A stretch of 64,000 bases of DNA from Niveispirillum sp. SYP-B3756 (GTDB taxonomy: Bacteria; Pseudomonadota; Alphaproteobacteria; Azospirillales; Azospirillaceae): NCBI RefSeq assembly GCF_009495745.1, contig NZ_WIDQ01000004.1, forward strand, positions 473,117-537,116. The letters run 5' to 3'. Positions 63,874 to 64,000 of the stretch are shown here, piece by piece. The position numbers and the translations under genes are program-made. Each line of letters starts with the position of its first letter. Position 1 is the stretch's first letter. Under the pieces are notes generated by a model that was given only the letters and a program-made list of their open reading frames with translations, was not told where the DNA came from and ran no database searches.

Positions 63874-64000
63874 TGGACTTGCCCTGGCAAAGTGGAGAGC
63901 CATCATCCTAAAATTTGGGTTTGATGGAGGTTTTGATGGTTCGAGTAAAGCAGGTCAAGATCACGGCGGAATTCAAGCGAGATGCGCTGCGGATTTTGTC
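63874..64000 (+). mobile_element. Left end of an IS3-like insertion sequence
   Basis: The interruption of the DUF932-like gene coincides with TGGACTTGCCCTGGCAAAG, a terminus of the type seen in IS3-family elements. An orfA-like gene starts 62 bases inside it. The other end is out of view, so target duplications cannot be checked. Confidence 0.6.
63936..64000 (+). CDS. IS3-family transposase OrfA, N-terminus only
   Basis: A GGAGG site and ATG start a frame reading MVRVKQVKITAEFKRDALRI, matching the KxxAEFKRDA start of OrfA helix-turn-helix proteins of IS3-type elements. It is truncated by the window end. Confidence 0.65.
   Translation, partial: MVRVKQVKITAEFKRDALRIL

Overview
The window is GC-rich DNA from an alphaproteobacterium. 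The core genes (PhaR/PHA synthase, RuvX next to a divergent gatC-gatA pair, GMP synthase with a long intergenic palindrome family) look most like Rhodospirillales of the Azospirillum/Niveispirillum kind; this placement is inference from protein style, not from a marker gene search. No rRNA, tRNA or CRISPR array was seen.

Bases 1-24,863 are ordinary chromosome: an RND efflux pair; the PHA block (phaR divergent from a phasin-like gene and a PHA synthase that overlap by 248 nt in different frames); gpmA; a lone gene that joins a PA-IL-like lectin domain to a GH64-like region; uup; a TerB-J-domain co-chaperone; a GNAT gene; a DUF4258/XRE toxin-antitoxin pair; ruvX; gatC-gatA; a soluble chemotaxis-like sensor; prs; a phospholipase D-like gene; csbD; a class II glutamine amidotransferase; a small exported protein; and guaA.

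From the 3' end of guaA to the end of the window (about 39 kb) lies an integrative and conjugative element (ICE). It starts with a tyrosine integrase and an AlpA-like gene. A cargo segment follows (26.9-30.7 kb): a three-gene minus-strand operon (HTH protein, alpha/beta hydrolase, and a full-length EF-Ts paralogue fused to DUF4180) with a divergent LysR regulator. Next come a complete Trb type IV secretion set (trbI-G-F-L-K-J-E-D-C-B), a CopG protein, TraG coupling protein, VirD2-like relaxase, lytic transglycosylase, DUF736, TraF protease, DUF2840, RHH protein, ParA, an iteron array, RepA, an excisionase-type HTH protein, and a regulatory block that matches the FseA/QseM/QseC logic known from Mesorhizobium ICEs, including a probable +1 ribosomal frameshift between DUF6499 and DUF2285 reading frames. 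The far part carries DUF736, two small membrane proteins, an oppositely oriented possible HNH-type gene, DUF2493, a Toprim protein, a 1,446-residue methyltransferase/helicase of the Strawberry-notch type, a conserved hypothetical and a 714-residue ParB-like protein. The window ends in a DUF932-like gene cut by an IS3-like insertion; the right end of the ICE is not in view.

The parts most worth a second look are the EF-Ts-DUF4180 fusion and its operon with mirrored operator sites, the frameshift-controlled transfer switch, the iterons beside repA/parA, palindromic elements embedded in coding sequence, the lectin-GH64 protein, and the phaE-like/phaC overlap.
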